Below are positions 42,062 to 53,733 of a DNA stretch of 64,000 nt, piece by piece (within the stretch, counting starts at the first letter, position 1; each line of letters begins with the position of its first letter). Both the position numbers and the translations under genes were made by a program. Location: positions 186,001-250,000 of the forward strand of contig WNYE01000032.1 in the NCBI GenBank assembly GCA_021396245.1, given 5' to 3'. Source of the stretch: Sporothrix humicola (taxonomy: Eukaryota; Ascomycota; Sordariomycetes; Ophiostomatales; Ophiostomataceae). Under the pieces are notes generated by a model, which was not told the origin of the DNA, did no database searches, and was given only the letters and a program-made list of their open reading frames with translations.

Positions 42062-43320
42062 ATGGCAGACTCAGCTGCGACCGAGGCCGCTGCCCCGGCC
42101 CCTGTTGAGCAGGCTCAGACTCATCAGGCCGAATCACAACCACAGCAACAAGAACAGCCATCGACGGCAGCACCAGCTGCAGGGACAGCCGCACACGACT
42201 TGCCCTTTGTCACGCCATCCTCCTATCTTCGACCCAACCCCGATACTAGTGCCCGAGCCCTGGCCGACGCCCGGACATATTCTGCGATAGACCGGGAACA
42301 GATGCAGGGTCTCGAGAACATCCGCGCGTTCTTGAAGATCCGCACGAGCTACGATGTCCTGCCGCTGTCCTTCCGTCTCATCGTCCTCGACACCGACCTC
42401 TTGATCCGCAAATCCCTCGCCATCCTCATCCAGAACAACATCGTGTCCGCACCGCTGTGGGACTCGCACAACTCGACCTTTGCAGGTCTGCTCACGAGCA
42501 CAGACTTTATCAATGTCATCCAGTACTACTGCCAGTACCCGGACCGGCTCCACGACATTGACCAGTTCCGCTTGAGCGGATTAAGAGGTGAGCCCACAGA
42601 TGATATGAGCACTTCGTCAGACTTGATAACTAACTTTGACCTTGTTCAGAAATCGAAAAGGCCATTGGCGCACAACCGCTCGAGACCATCTCGGTCCACC
42701 CCATGAAGCCGCTCTACGAGGCCTGTATCGAAATGCTCAAGACCCGTGCACGCCGTATTCCGCTTGTGGACGTTGACGACGAGACCGGTCGCGAAATGGT
42801 CGTCAGTGTCATTACTCAGTACCGTATTCTCAAGTTTATCGCCGTCAACAACGAGCACAACACCGTCATGCTCAAGAAGTCGGTGCGCGAGATCGGCCTC
42901 GGCACCTACACCAACCTTATGACCGCTCACATGGGCGACTCCGTCCTCGATGTTATCCACGTCATGGTCGAGCACAATATCTCGGCCGTCCCTATTGTCG
43001 ACGCCGACAACCGCGTGCTCAATGTCTTTGAGGCTGTCGACGTCATCCCCTGTATCAAGGGCGGTGTCTACGACGACCTGCAGTCCAGCATCGGCGAGGC
43101 CCTGTCGAAACGCGCCGAAGACTTCCCTGGTATCTACACCTGCAGCGAAGACGACCGTCTCGACTCTATCTTTGATACTGTCCGCAAGTCACGCGTGCAT
43201 CGTCTTATTGTTATTGATGACGATAGTCGCCTGCGGGGTATGATCTCGCTGTCTGACATTCTCAAGTACGTGCTGCTGTTTGGCGAAGAGAATGATGCCA
43301 TCTCGCCAGATGCAGTATGA
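42062..43320 (+). CDS. SNF4: AMPK/SNF1 complex gamma subunit
   Basis: Two exons, 42062-42587 and 42650-43320, are joined over a 62-nt intron (donor GTGAGC, branch CTAAC, acceptor TTCAG), giving 398 residues. The protein is the nucleotide-sensing gamma subunit of the SNF1/AMPK kinase, which releases genes from glucose repression and responds to energy stress. After a Gln/Ala-rich N-terminal extension (about 70 residues), four CBS repeats follow: IRTSYDVLPLSFRLIVLDTD with APLWDSHNSTFAGLLTSTDF; ETISVHPMKPLYEACIEMLK with RRIPLVDVDDETGREMVVSV; LMTAHMGDSVLDVIHVMVEH with ISAVPIVDADNRVLNVFEAV; and FPGIYTCSEDDRLDSIFDTV with RVHRLIVIDDDSRLRGMISL. The family-typical FINVIQYYC is present. The start is the first ATG after the pyrimidine-rich leader. 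Confidence 0.95.
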
Positions 43321-45156
43321 ATGGCTTGTGCGGGTTGATGATCGCTGTTTTAATCCGGGGGATTTTGCATTTTATGGCGTCCAGCGGGACGAAGTCCGGA
43401 CCGCTTGATACTGTCGACTTTTTTGTTCGTTTATATATCGCTTTTGTCCCTTTTCCCTTCTATTTCCACTATGTCGACTAAGAGCATATCATCTTTTTCT
43501 CTCTTTTTATGGTTCTCTATATAGATTCGGGAGTATTTTTATCGCGGTGTTCTTTTTCGTCAATCTGTCATCATATCTCACACCCCCTTCGGTCACCGAA
43601 CTTATCCCTTCATCTGATGTTGCAGTGCTGCCTTGTCGTGTTTTTGCCTCTTGTGTGCTTTGCCATCGCTGTCGATTTCGGGGATTTGTAGACAAAGTTG
43701 CACCGTCCGTTTCTGTCACACAGTATATCACAAAAATGCGCAAACAATACCATATTGTCTGCTATTACAGGCCTACGATGTACTCCGTACTCCATATATC
43801 CAGCCGAGACAGCGTACAAGCATCCTTCTAACACGACTGGTTGCCCGTTGAAACCATCTGCATAATCATTGTGAAATCGTTACTGTGGTCTGTGACACGT
43901 GAGCTCGTATTTTTAGGCGACAGACGCCTCGTTTCTGATCGCAGTCGCACCTTCTGTCAATTCGGCCATTTCTGTCATTTCTGACGTTTCGGTGTGCTCT
44001 CGTTGTTGAAATCTCACTTTAGACTCTGTATTCTCGTTCGCCCCTTCCATGTTTCGTTTCGTTCCTCGCAGTCTTTCCTCTTGCAACTTCCCTTCTCCTT
44101 TTTTTCGCCTCGAGCTTTTACTTCAGATTGAATCCTTTCTGTGCTGCACAGGCCTTATTGGCTGCACCCACAAACTTGGCGAATCCGTATCGTTCGCTTC
44201 TCGTGTCAATCAAGCCCTGGCCACACAGTGAGAGCCCGTTTCCCGGTCACTGTAATTTATCCTGCTCAGCCGCTCGCCTCCTTCCCCATTGTCGCGTGTG
44301 TTCCGACAGGGAAGAAAAAGAGGGGAGAAAAAAAGGAAGAAGGAGCGACAGAGGAAATACGAGGTGATAAACGGAAACAGAAACTACACGCGGTGAATTG
44401 TGGCACACTGCGGGCGTCAACAAGGGGAAGAAAAAAGGAAGGAAAGGCGAAAAAAGCGAGGCAGAAAAGGTTCATGGAGGAAGAAGAGGAAGGAGCGACG
44501 GAGCACAAAAGACAACAAAAAGCCTCAAATTTATGAATCTCAACGCGGAAGGAGCAAAAGGAACAAACAAACCTTCAATCGCAACCCGCGACTGCCCCTC
44601 CAACCACAGGTGATCAGTTACGTCGTCGCTTCCCATCCGTGCGACAATCAACAGCGCCCGCCCTAAAAATAAGAAAGAGGCTCCAGTTCAGCGGGCAACC
44701 CCCAAAAATCCACCCCAAATCGACAAAAGTAAACAAACCCACTTTTTCCTCATTCGAGCCTCACCAAAACAAACCCGCCAGTCTGTTCCAGCGCGATGTT
44801 GCGCTGACCATCCATCCCTTCGACTTATCTCGTCGTCTTATGATCGTGTGGTTGAATTGAAGCTGGGGCAAAGAAACCTCAGAGACTGCGACAGGCCAAG
44901 CTTGCATTTTGCATTGAGCTCACAACTACACTTTTTTCAGCCGTGTTTTGATCGCCCGCCAGTCAAGCAGGCCTCGATCGTCCTTTCCACTTCCCACTCA
45001 CACCCTCCCATGCCACCTTCCCACCTTTCCGTTCTCTAGTGTCTTTCCCACGTTCTTGCCCTATCTCCATTCCTGTCCTTTCCCTCTTTCCCCTTCCCCT
45101 CCATCACCATTCGGAGTTCCCACCACACCTTCTTCCATCTCCTTAGCTCGCCTCTA
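43321..45156. other. Intergenic region, SNF4 to RhoGAP
   Basis: This 1.8-kb gap has T/C-rich 3' flank after SNF4, a purine-rich tract at about 44310-44540 (AGGA/GAAG runs) and a C/T-rich leader at 44930-45156 before the RhoGAP start. No gene is supported. Confidence 0.4.
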
Positions 45157-48100
45157 ATGCAACGGCCCTTGAACCATGCTGGACATGACCCGAGTCTCAT
45201 GAGTCGCCGACCTCCGAGCCCGACCTTTGTGCGATCATCATCATCAACTGCCGGGCCTTCGGGCTCTTATTTCGATATCACTAGTCCCGCAGCCATGATG
45301 GACTCGTCTGGACCGCCACCAGCGTTCGGCGCATGGCCGCAACGCCCCGTCTTTAGCGTGCAAGACAGAAGCCAGACAGATCTCATTCCAGCCCGGCCAG
45401 TCTATTATGGTAGCGACCCATCGTGGACATCTAACGGCAGCGAGGCCGACGATCCTTTTACAGACAACAGAGGAGGCAGTTCAATGACACTGCCGCGGCA
45501 GAATCTTTTGCTCCAAGAATACAATAGGCTCGCAGAAAAGGTACGTCTCGAATCGAGCCCAAGTTTGCGATTGTTATGACGGTGTACTGACATTCAGCAG
45601 CGTGGCCTCCGACCACTATCGCACTCCGGGGAAGACGATCAAGATGAATCGGTCAGTTGGCTCTTAATGGTGGGCGGACATGGATGATGTGTCTTACAAA
45701 ATCTAACAAAACAGGCCGAACATGACAGCCAGGCGGGCGACAGGCGCAACTGGTTTGCGCGTACCTTTGGCAAACCTTCCGCGCCGACATCCAGACGGTC
45801 GAGTCGACACTCCATCGGCGGCGGCAAGCACAAGCGGAGCGATAGTGACCCGACAAACCAGCTCCTGTCTGGAAGCGGCTCCAAGTCTGATGTTTTGGAC
45901 ACTCTCAAGAACCAACCACTGCAGACTCTTGTTCGCACCTGCGGCAAGAGTTTTCTCTATCTCCCGTCAGACTATGCGACTCGATCGCTGATGCTACCGA
46001 CATGCTTTCGTGCAGCAGCTCAATACCTAGTTCAGAATGGTCAGTCTCCTATGAGCATCCAGCCTCGCATTGTATCCTGCTAACCATCAAAAGGCCCAGA
46101 GACACGCGGTATCTTCCGCATATCCGGCTCGATGAGGGTTGTCAACGAACTCTACGACTACTATTGTATCAGCCTCGACGATGACGACGACATTGCCGCG
46201 ACAGTCCGGTCACCAAACCTGCCTTTCCATATTAAAGCCGGCGTCCACGACGTTGCATCCATGTTCAAACGCCTCGTCGCAGGCCTCCCAGGTGGCATCC
46301 TCGGCAGCCTCCACCTCTTCGAGGCCTTTGTTGAGATCATGAAGTCGGATGGGCACGCGAGCAACGAAGTCTTCGAGTCCGGGAGATCAGACCCGGCACA
46401 AATGAAGGCCCGTCTCATTGCCCTCGCTATCGGGGCCGCCCCAAGGCCGCTTCAGCGTGAGCTGATGTGTGCCGTCTTCGGGCTGCTGTCTCTCATCGGG
46501 CACTCAGCAGAAATGGCGGATCCGGTTCAAATCCATCAAGGGAGCTCATTGCCTCACTCAGAAATGATGGGATACGCTGCTCTCGGTATCATTTTCGGAC
46601 CACTTCTGATGGGTGAACTCCTCGATTCGTTCTCACCAGAAACAGCCGCTCCCAGTGATTCAAGCATTACTGAGGGCACACCATCCCCGCGGTCGAAAAG
46701 CGACAAGCGGCGCAAGAGCGTGGTCTCTGACAAACAGTCTCTGGCCAATCTCCCGTCAACACTAGACAAGATCCTTCTTGCAAACGATGTCGCAGAGATG
46801 CTCATTACAAACTGGCGGGCTATTGTCTATGAAATGAAGCACATTGGCATTATGCGGAAGGAATCGATGCTGCAACATCCGCACCAGCAACCTGCCCGTG
46901 TCGCCCAGCCGCTGCCTCGGTCACTGCGTCCTTCTAGGTCCGAGACGTTCACTGACCATAATATGGGCTCAATGGTCCAGCAGGCCTCGCAGCTGTACAG
47001 CTCCAACCTACGCAAGACACGCAGTGCCTCAAATACTAGGAATCCCATTGACGCTATGAATGCGGCAAAGCCACCCCTTCCGAACTGCAACAGTAATATC
47101 AACAACGCCACGAATAATCCTCCGCAGCGACCAGCGGATATGTCATTCGAGGAGTTTGCAGCCCGCAAAAAGCTCAGAAACTACGCGTCAAACATGTCGA
47201 TTGCCTCCGACTCCACCTACACAGCAATCGAGCCTCAGCCGGTCAAGCCTTTGTCACCTCCTGTGGAGGATCCATTTTATGTCCCCGGCGCCATTGCGAT
47301 ATCAACACGGTCAGGCGCTGCCAAGCTGACGAAACAAAGACGGGCAAGCGGTGGGTTCTCGGCCATTTTTGGCGGTGACAAGACAGTATCCCCAACTAAG
47401 GACCTGCCCAGAATAGCGAGAAAGGCGGTCAACAGCAGTCATGGCGACAGTCGTTCTTTGATGTCTGAGGGAGGTGATAAGGTGGCCTCCCCTTGGAATG
47501 TGTCACTGAGCCCAGCCAAAGTTCGTGGTGGCATGTCGCACGAAACGCACAATAATAGACAGACATCGGGATCGCCGAGGAAGGCCACGCCTACACGAGC
47601 ACACCACAGAAGCAACCCTCTAGATGCCTGTCGATCTGAGCCTGCCGGCCGTGTGGGTATTGGCAGTGCCACTCCTCAATCAAAGACGGCCGCATTGATT
47701 GCAAAGATCATGAACACAAAGCAGCCACCGCCGACTCCAACACCAATCAAGAGATCCAAAGTGACAAGTGACTTGTCCAGTCGCAAAGAAAAGGCGCAGA
47801 GAGCCTCCCAAGATGCACCCAGAATTTATGAATCCAAGTCTGCTAGCAACAGTCCGGTCAAAAGTCATGGGAGCTGGATGGGAGCAAATGTTTCGACATC
47901 ATCAGCCACGAAGTCGGAGAACCGGCCCATCGAGTCGAACGGTATCGTTTCACCGACGCCCAGGCGGCCATGGAAGGCTCAGGCCAGCGCATCTGTACTG
48001 ACCCACGGACGTGACAGCCCACGGACGAATGTCGCTAGAAGCCATGATTCGCCAGCTTCACGTCTAGGGAACACTGCAGGTGGCCAGGGAGGGCAGTCCC

Positions 48101-49449
48101 CAATGGTGCGGTCCAATAGAGCTGGAAAACCACCGTCCGTGACACCCCAAAGAAAAGCTCTGGGTGGGAGCACTGGGACAGTAGTGGTCAAGGCAGGCGT
48201 TGTTGGGAAGAAGGGCGAAGAGAAGCTGGCCAAACATGCGGCACAAGAACAGCGTGCCGTTGTGCACTCAACAACTGAAACGGCATCGGCATCGCCTCTT
48301 TCTGAAATTAAGAATGACGCCCGAGGCGTTGCCAGAACCAACTCGACAAGCTCTCGGGCATCGAAACGGGCACATACCGTCCAAACAGCACAGCCAGATG
48401 GAATCCCTAACACGGAGCCCAAGTCACCGGCTGCTGTCGGCAGTTCTGTCAAGGCAATGGCGGCCATGTTCGACACAGCAGCATGGAAGTCAGCTGAAGC
48501 ACTCCCTCTGGCCAACCCGCAAACTGCGAAACCACGCACTCCGAAGCACGGCTCAGCCCTGTCGCAGTATACAAGCAACACATCGCCCACCAAGCCGGCG
48601 GCCGATTTTGTGACGCCGCCACAGTCTCCAATGCTGTCCAAGTTTGGAACTGTCGACAAATTTGAAGGCCGTGGCACGGACTCTTCAACGATACAGCGGA
48701 CGGCTAGTGAACGGAGACGGATGCGTCTAACGAAGAGCGAAGGCCGGAACGGTCCTCTCGGGAAGGTTGGGCGGCTTGCCGCCAGCGAGCGAAGGGAACT
48801 GGCACGGTCAGTTGATCGAAACGAAGTGAAGGCTGAAACAGGGAGGCGAACACAGGACTCCACCACATCTGCCCTACCAGCATCTCCCATTAAACAAACC
48901 ACGACGCTGGCAGCACCTGACAACAGCTCGTCGTTGGCACGCGGCGGCACACCCGTGTCATCACGCACCAAGGCTCGGCCAGTGTTCACAATCCTTCCGT
49001 CTAGCCGTTCGGGAACTTCGACGGCGGAGCTACAGAGACTTCTTGACAGCAAGACGACCGAGTGCGAGAGTTGGAAGACGAGGGCGGAGGCGGCAGAGGC
49101 TAAAGTGGCCGAGCTGGAGCTGGCGCTTGCACGCACAAGTGTGACGGATGCAACACAGGTCGGGTCGTTTATGTCAGTGTCGACCGAGCAGGGTAGCGAG
49201 CTGTCGTGGGCATGGCAGAGCCTTCTTCCCGAGACGGACTCGATCCACTTGTCGCAAGAGAAGGTGGAGATGTCGAGCACGGTGCGTGAGATTGGAGACG
49301 GAGACGATGCTATGCCGGCGCCGCTCAACACGGTGTCGCGTCTGCGCAAAGACTTTGAGACGGACGACGGCAACGGATCAGAGACGAGTGGCGGATCTGG
49401 TGCACGGGGACGGCTGATGAACAAGCGGCTCCTGCCGTTTTCCATGTAA
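45157..49449 (+). CDS. Large RhoGAP-domain protein
   Basis: Four exons join in frame: 45157-45540, 45598-45651, 45715-46039 and 46094-49449; introns are 57, 63 and 54 nt. The product has 1372 residues. It should stimulate GTP hydrolysis by a Rho-family GTPase and so act on polarity, actin or cell-wall signalling. The RhoGAP domain (about residues 220-430) has the arginine finger R263 in GIFRISGSMRVVNELYDYY, with DVASMFKRLVAGLPGGILGS and MGYAALGIIFGPLLMGELLD as further conserved parts. The first exons are low-complexity Ser/Pro. The long C-terminal two thirds are disordered, basic and Ser-rich, with many SP and TP sites, and end in a predicted coiled coil (TAELQRLLDSKTTECESWKT, EAAEAKVAELELALA). 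The acceptor of intron 1 is a tandem CAGCAG, so exon 2 may begin with or without one Gln. Which Rho protein it targets is unknown. Confidence 0.88.
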
Positions 49450-49831
49450 GATAGGCGATTGTACGTCACAGCGAATATGATTATGCGGGAGGGGCGGTTC
49501 AACAAAACGGTGGATGGTCAATGGTCTGGGTGAGGAGGAAAGGAAGTTTACGACGTACTTTGTATTCTAAAACACGATGGCTACGAATAATGATTAGGTC
49601 GGCGCCTGCAGTTATACATTGAATTAAAGCATCAAGCAACCAAAGTGGACATGGTGATTTCTCTTGTTTTGTACGTAGATACATTTTATAAGATGCTTGC
49701 TATCTTACATGGCACAGCGACATGCTCCCGAATGCTCCCAAATAATTTTTTATAACATTGCTCCATGACATGAATAAACCAACGACCATAAACGACCAAC
49801 TGCCACACGCCCACACTTATCGATACCCCAC
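49450..49831. other. Gap between convergent RhoGAP and mL38 genes
   Basis: It holds the 3' flanks of two convergent genes and is AT-rich. Nothing else is seen. Confidence 0.4.
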
Positions 49832-51385
49832 TTAACGCACAAACTTGCGGCGCGGCGTGGCAATGCGGTGGGTGTACTTCCACAGATGGCGGTACTTGGG
49901 GCCCTGGTGCTTGGCTTCCCAGCCACGGGCCGGGCGAGGCGGCTTGAGCGAGGGCAGACGCGTGGCCTTGAGCTCGACATCGGCGCCGGGCACACCAGCG
50001 CGCTCCATAACGCCAGCTGTGCCGGCGTCCCACTGAGTGCGGAACAGCGTGCAGCCGACGACCTTGAGCTTGTTCTTGTCGATGAAGCCGCGGATGGAGA
50101 AGTTGTCGCGGGGGCCCGTGACGTCGCCGTCCGAGTTGGCAATGGCTGAGGCAGGGTCGCTGCCGAAAGCCTTCTGGAGAGCAGCCGTGTCGAGGCTGCT
50201 GCTGTTCTTGTCATAGGACTCGGGGTCGACGGGCGGCTGCTCCAGCACAAAGACGGCCAGACGGTGCGGGGCAGAGCCCTTTTGGGCGAACGCCGGCAGC
50301 CAGGGCAGGACGACCTGGCTGTTGGCGTCGAGGCGGCCGAGCGGGACGGAGGGGTTGGTGGGCTCGACGGGGATGTTTGTGGCAATGTAGTGGACGCGGC
50401 GCTTGTAGCTGTCGGCCTCGAGATCGGGCACATCGGCGTCGACGACGACGACGGACACGAGGCGGGTGCCGCGGTCAAAGACCTGGATGCGCAGGCGCGG
50501 GGTGACCTCGGAGATCAGCGAATCGACAATGGCGCCGTGGGGCACCTTGTAGGTGCGGAAAAAGAGCTCGACGTCGGCGCCGACCTTCATCTTCGGCAGC
50601 AGGTCGGGCACCAGGTGGAACTGCGAGATGCGCTGCTCAATGAGGCGCAGCGGGCGGCCGCGCCAGCGCACCTCGGCCAGGTGGCGGTAGACGGGCTTGT
50701 TCATGTCGCCGAGGCCGTCCTCGAAGCGGCGCTTGACGAGCGGGTCGTTGATGTCGGCCAAGACCTTGAGCTCGTCCAGGTGCCGGCGCAGACTGCCCAG
50801 CCGCCTCTTGATGTAGGCCACGCCGCCGCGCGACGTGATCTTGGAGGGGTCGTCCTTGGCGGCCGCCAGCACCTCCTCGAGCTTGCGGATCTTGGCCGTC
50901 TCGGTGGCAATATCGCGCAGCTTCTCCTCGCGGTCGGCGTGCAGCACCTTGCGGGCCTCCTGGAAACACTGGTACGGCATCAGCTCAAAGGGCACGGGGC
51001 CGCCGGGCGTCTTGCCGGCAATCGCACGCTCAAAGGCCGTGGCCGTCTGGATGGCCATACGCCGCCGCCGCGAGCCAATGGGCGGTGTTCCGCGGCGCAT
51101 CAGCTCCTTCTCGGCAAACGGCAGAGTCGTCAGGTTGGGGTCCTGCTGCCAGGCCTCAAGGTCTTCCCATTTTAGTGGTGTTCGCAGTGGCGCGTCTGTG
51201 GATGTGGAGGAAGTGGAGGTGGTGGTGGTGTCTGCCAGCTGGTGGGTTGTCGATGAGAACGCCTTTGTTGTTGTCGCCGCCGATTTCGTGGCTGGCCGCA
51301 GGACAAGAGTGGCCTGTTCGCTGCGACGGCCGCCGGTCCGCAGGCACTGCACGAGCGGCCGTGCTGCCGGCGTGTACCGGGACAT
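49832..51385 (-). CDS. MRPL35: Mitochondrial large ribosomal subunit protein mL38
   Basis: The intronless gene encodes 517 residues from the ATG at 51385 (MSRYTPAARPLVQ). The frame is open for another 78 codons upstream, but those run through the shared promoter and lack a presequence, so the internal ATG is chosen. The first 50 residues are rich in Arg, Ser and Thr without acidic residues, as expected of a mitochondrial targeting sequence. The middle has a coiled-coil stretch (EEKLRDIATETAKIRKLEEV) and KRRLGSLRRHLDELKVLADI. The C-terminal half is the PEBP-like fold of mL38/MRPL35: VPHGAIVDSLISEVTPRLRI, YIATNIPVEPTNPSVPLGRL, QVVLPWLPAFAQKGSAPHRL, FSIRGFIDKNKLKVVGCTLF and FRTQWDAGTAGVME. It is divergent from the uL4m gene, another mitoribosomal protein of the large subunit. 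Confidence 0.9.
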   Translation of the reverse strand: MSRYTPAARPLVQCLRTGGRRSEQATLVLRPATKSAATTTKAFSSTTHQLADTTTTSTSSTSTDAPLRTPLKWEDLEAWQQDPNLTTLPFAEKELMRRGTPPIGSRRRRMAIQTATAFERAIAGKTPGGPVPFELMPYQCFQEARKVLHADREEKLRDIATETAKIRKLEEVLAAAKDDPSKITSRGGVAYIKRRLGSLRRHLDELKVLADINDPLVKRRFEDGLGDMNKPVYRHLAEVRWRGRPLRLIEQRISQFHLVPDLLPKMKVGADVELFFRTYKVPHGAIVDSLISEVTPRLRIQVFDRGTRLVSVVVVDADVPDLEADSYKRRVHYIATNIPVEPTNPSVPLGRLDANSQVVLPWLPAFAQKGSAPHRLAVFVLEQPPVDPESYDKNSSSLDTAALQKAFGSDPASAIANSDGDVTGPRDNFSIRGFIDKNKLKVVGCTLFRTQWDAGTAGVMERAGVPGADVELKATRLPSLKPPRPARGWEAKHQGPKYRHLWKYTHRIATPRRKFVR

Positions 51386-51887
51386 TGTGAGAGTGGAGGG
51401 GTGTGGGAGCGGAATTGAGAGCGGGCGGTCGCTGCTCCCAATGGCTGGTGTTGTCGTTGTGGTGAGGTCAAAAGTCAAAAGGGCAGTCCCCAAAGTGAAG
51501 CTATTCACTGCCGATAATTTACCACGCGACAATTTTTTCTTTGCAGGCAAGTACAGGGGTCTCCACAGTAGGCTCGAATGCACCTGCCACGCCCGCCAAT
51601 TCGTGCCATGTATCACCACGTGACATCCATTTTGGGTAAGCGCTTCTGTTTACTCGTCTCTCATTGGCCAATCTCTGGCAGCAGCCGGGACCAGCGTCTG
51701 TGCGCTAGCGACGGTTTTTTCTCCCATCACGAACCTCGTTTGAGCTTCATCGGTCTGGTCTATTCAGTGCCAATTCGTCGTTTCAACGCCCGACCGCCCA
51801 ACCGCCCAACCCCGTGTGACCAAACGTCGTTTCTCGACAGCCGGCGCTACTCGCACTCGATAACACACCCTTTCCACACACCACACA
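51386..51887. promoter_or_regulatory. Shared promoter of two mitoribosomal protein genes
   Basis: This 502-bp divergent promoter separates mL38 and uL4m. It contains the E-box CACGTG at 51617-51622 (as ACCACGTGACATCC), roughly midway. Bidirectional control of two subunits of one complex is inferred from the layout. Confidence 0.5.
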
Positions 51888-53096
51888 ATGGCTGCACGGC
51901 GTGGTGCGCAGAGTCTCTCGGAGGCCTTCCATGGCCTGACCCTGAGCTCTGGCTCTGCCTCGTCTGGTTTGAGCTCCCAGGCCGGCCGCATGGCCCTCGT
52001 GTCGGCGTCCACAGCCTCCTCGGCACCATCACAACAGCAGTCGCGCGCATTCTCGACATCACCATCACAATCGAAGCCCGCACCAACATCACCACGAGCC
52101 GCTTCGGCCCGCTCAAAAAACTTTGACTCTCCTCGCATGCCCTCCTCCTTTGCGACCGCCATTGCCCCCGCGGCCACCGCCCCCTCGGCCGTCACCAGCA
52201 TCACCGAGCGCACCGTCCCCGTCACCGTCTTTGCCTTCCCCAGCCTCGAGCCCCGCTCCCTCGAGCTGTGGCCCGCCCAGCACCTGCATCTGCCGCTGCG
52301 GCGAGATCTGCTCCACCTGGCCGTCACCTTCGAGGGCGACAACACCCGCCAGGGCACCGCCTCATCCAAGACCCGCTGGGAGGTCCACGGCTCGCACCGC
52401 AAGATGCGCCAGCAAAAGGGCTCGGGCAAGGCCCGTGTGGGCACGCGCCAATCGCCGCTGCTGCGTGGTGGTGGAAAGACGTTTGGTCCCAAGCCGCGCG
52501 ACTTTGGCACCGACCTGAACCGCAAAATGTACGACCGCGCCTGGCGCATTGCCTTGTCGTACCGCTACCGCCGCGGCGAGCTGATCGTCTGCGAGGACGG
52601 CCTGGAGCTGCCCCTGCCCGAATCCTTCCTGCGGCTCGCCCAGTCCGGCACACTGGACCGCAGTCTGGAAGACGGCTTCGTCAAGCGCTACGTCCGCGCC
52701 CTCTTCAACGGCGACATGAAGGATGCTGCCGAGGCCATGGCTGGTCTGCCCGTCGGCGGTCTTAGCCCGGTCGTCCCTGGCATTGTCGCCGCTGCCGGCA
52801 CGGGCATTGGCAGCATCGGCCAGGCCTGGGGCCGTCTGGCAGGCCGCACCACGTTCATTACCAGCGACCGCCGCCCCAACCTGTTCACGAGCCTCGAGAC
52901 GGCCGGTGAGGACGGCCGCGCGCTCACTCTCGACGACGTCGACGTCAAGGACCTGCTCGAGACCGGCCGCATCGTCATTGAGCGCTCTGCCCTGCACGAG
53001 ATGATTGCCGCCCACCAGAGCGACCTTGTCAGCCGCATCGTCATCAACGGCGCGAAATCGACCGGTCTTCCCACGGGACAGACAGTCGTTGGTTAG
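51888..53096 (+). CDS. YML6: Mitochondrial large ribosomal subunit protein uL4m
   Basis: The gene is intronless and encodes 402 residues. It is the mitochondrial member of the ribosomal L4 family. The first 80 residues are Ser/Ala/Arg-rich with few acidic residues, consistent with a targeting sequence. The L4 core is clear: PVTVFAFPSLEPRSLELWPA, LPLRRDLLHLAVTFEGDNTR, the rRNA-binding loop SKTRWEVHGSHRKMRQQKGS followed by GKARVGTRQSPLLRGGGKTF and GPKPRDFGTDLNRKMYDRAW, and RRGELIVCEDGLELPLPESF. The protein has an insert of about 60 residues (FNGDMKDAAEAMAGLPVGGL onward) between two core parts, common in fungal uL4m. The last part (TLDDVDVKDLLETGRIVIER) is the normal L4 end. The start is the first ATG after a CT-rich leader. 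It faces away from the mL38 gene. Confidence 0.93.
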   Translation: MAARRGAQSLSEAFHGLTLSSGSASSGLSSQAGRMALVSASTASSAPSQQQSRAFSTSPSQSKPAPTSPRAASARSKNFDSPRMPSSFATAIAPAATAPSAVTSITERTVPVTVFAFPSLEPRSLELWPAQHLHLPLRRDLLHLAVTFEGDNTRQGTASSKTRWEVHGSHRKMRQQKGSGKARVGTRQSPLLRGGGKTFGPKPRDFGTDLNRKMYDRAWRIALSYRYRRGELIVCEDGLELPLPESFLRLAQSGTLDRSLEDGFVKRYVRALFNGDMKDAAEAMAGLPVGGLSPVVPGIVAAAGTGIGSIGQAWGRLAGRTTFITSDRRPNLFTSLETAGEDGRALTLDDVDVKDLLETGRIVIERSALHEMIAAHQSDLVSRIVINGAKSTGLPTGQTVVG

Positions 53097-53733
53097 TAGA
53101 AGCCGGTGGGAAAGGAAGGAAGAAGACAAAAAGTAAATAGAAGTGATATCTCTTGCATGTACGAATAGCATCAAAATACACAGGAACAATTTAGCTTGTA
53201 TAAAGATATATCGTGTACGTGTTCAGCTTTGGTAAAGCATTATTATACTACAACAACTATCCAAATTGCATTAATTGACTTATAGATGAGTTGGTGAAAA
53301 GATGGAAGGCGATGTAATAACGGTCTCTTTGAAGCTACTGTCAAGGGAAGAAATCAAACAATAAATCTAACCGAATCATAACATTACGAAACCGGAATAA
53401 ATATGCACAAAGGGTTACAAACATACCTGTGAAATCAAACGGCATGTTGTCTTAGCATAACGGGTTCAAGTCGAGTGATGTTGTCAGGAGAAATTAGTGC
53501 GTTGTTTGTTGACGTTGGCACATGACATATCACGTGGTTTTAATTGGAACGCGTTCCCCTGTCCTGACCGCGTCGACCGCGTTTGCCCCTCCATACAAGC
53601 ATTCACTGACGACATCAGACAAAATACCACCAAACAGCATCACTTTTTGTCTTGAACTGACGATATTTACCATACGACGAGCTCTTTTTTCACCTTCTTT
53701 TAGATTTTTGACACTCTCACAAATACCGCCAAA
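53097..53733. other. Intergenic region, uL4m to RPA3
   Basis: It is AT-rich 3' flank (53100-53450), then the promoter of the RPA3-like gene with an E-box CACGTG at 53531-53536. No coding region is seen. Confidence 0.4.

Noticed and set aside
44310..44540. A purine-rich tract as a coding region (Lys/Arg/Glu/Gly-rich open frame)
   Set aside because: The translation is simple-sequence only and the tract lies in the RhoGAP promoter and leader.
47979..49505. A 508-codon open frame opposite to the RhoGAP gene
   Set aside because: It overlaps a confirmed long exon and shows only low-complexity Ser/Arg/Val sequence.
51386..51619. A longer N-terminus for mL38
   Set aside because: The extra 78 codons cross the divergent promoter and are not mitochondrial-presequence-like, whereas MSRYTPAARP begins a good presequence.
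53455..53485. A tRNA B-box-like GGTTCAAGTC
   Set aside because: No T-stem pairing, no A box at the right distance and no acceptor stem.
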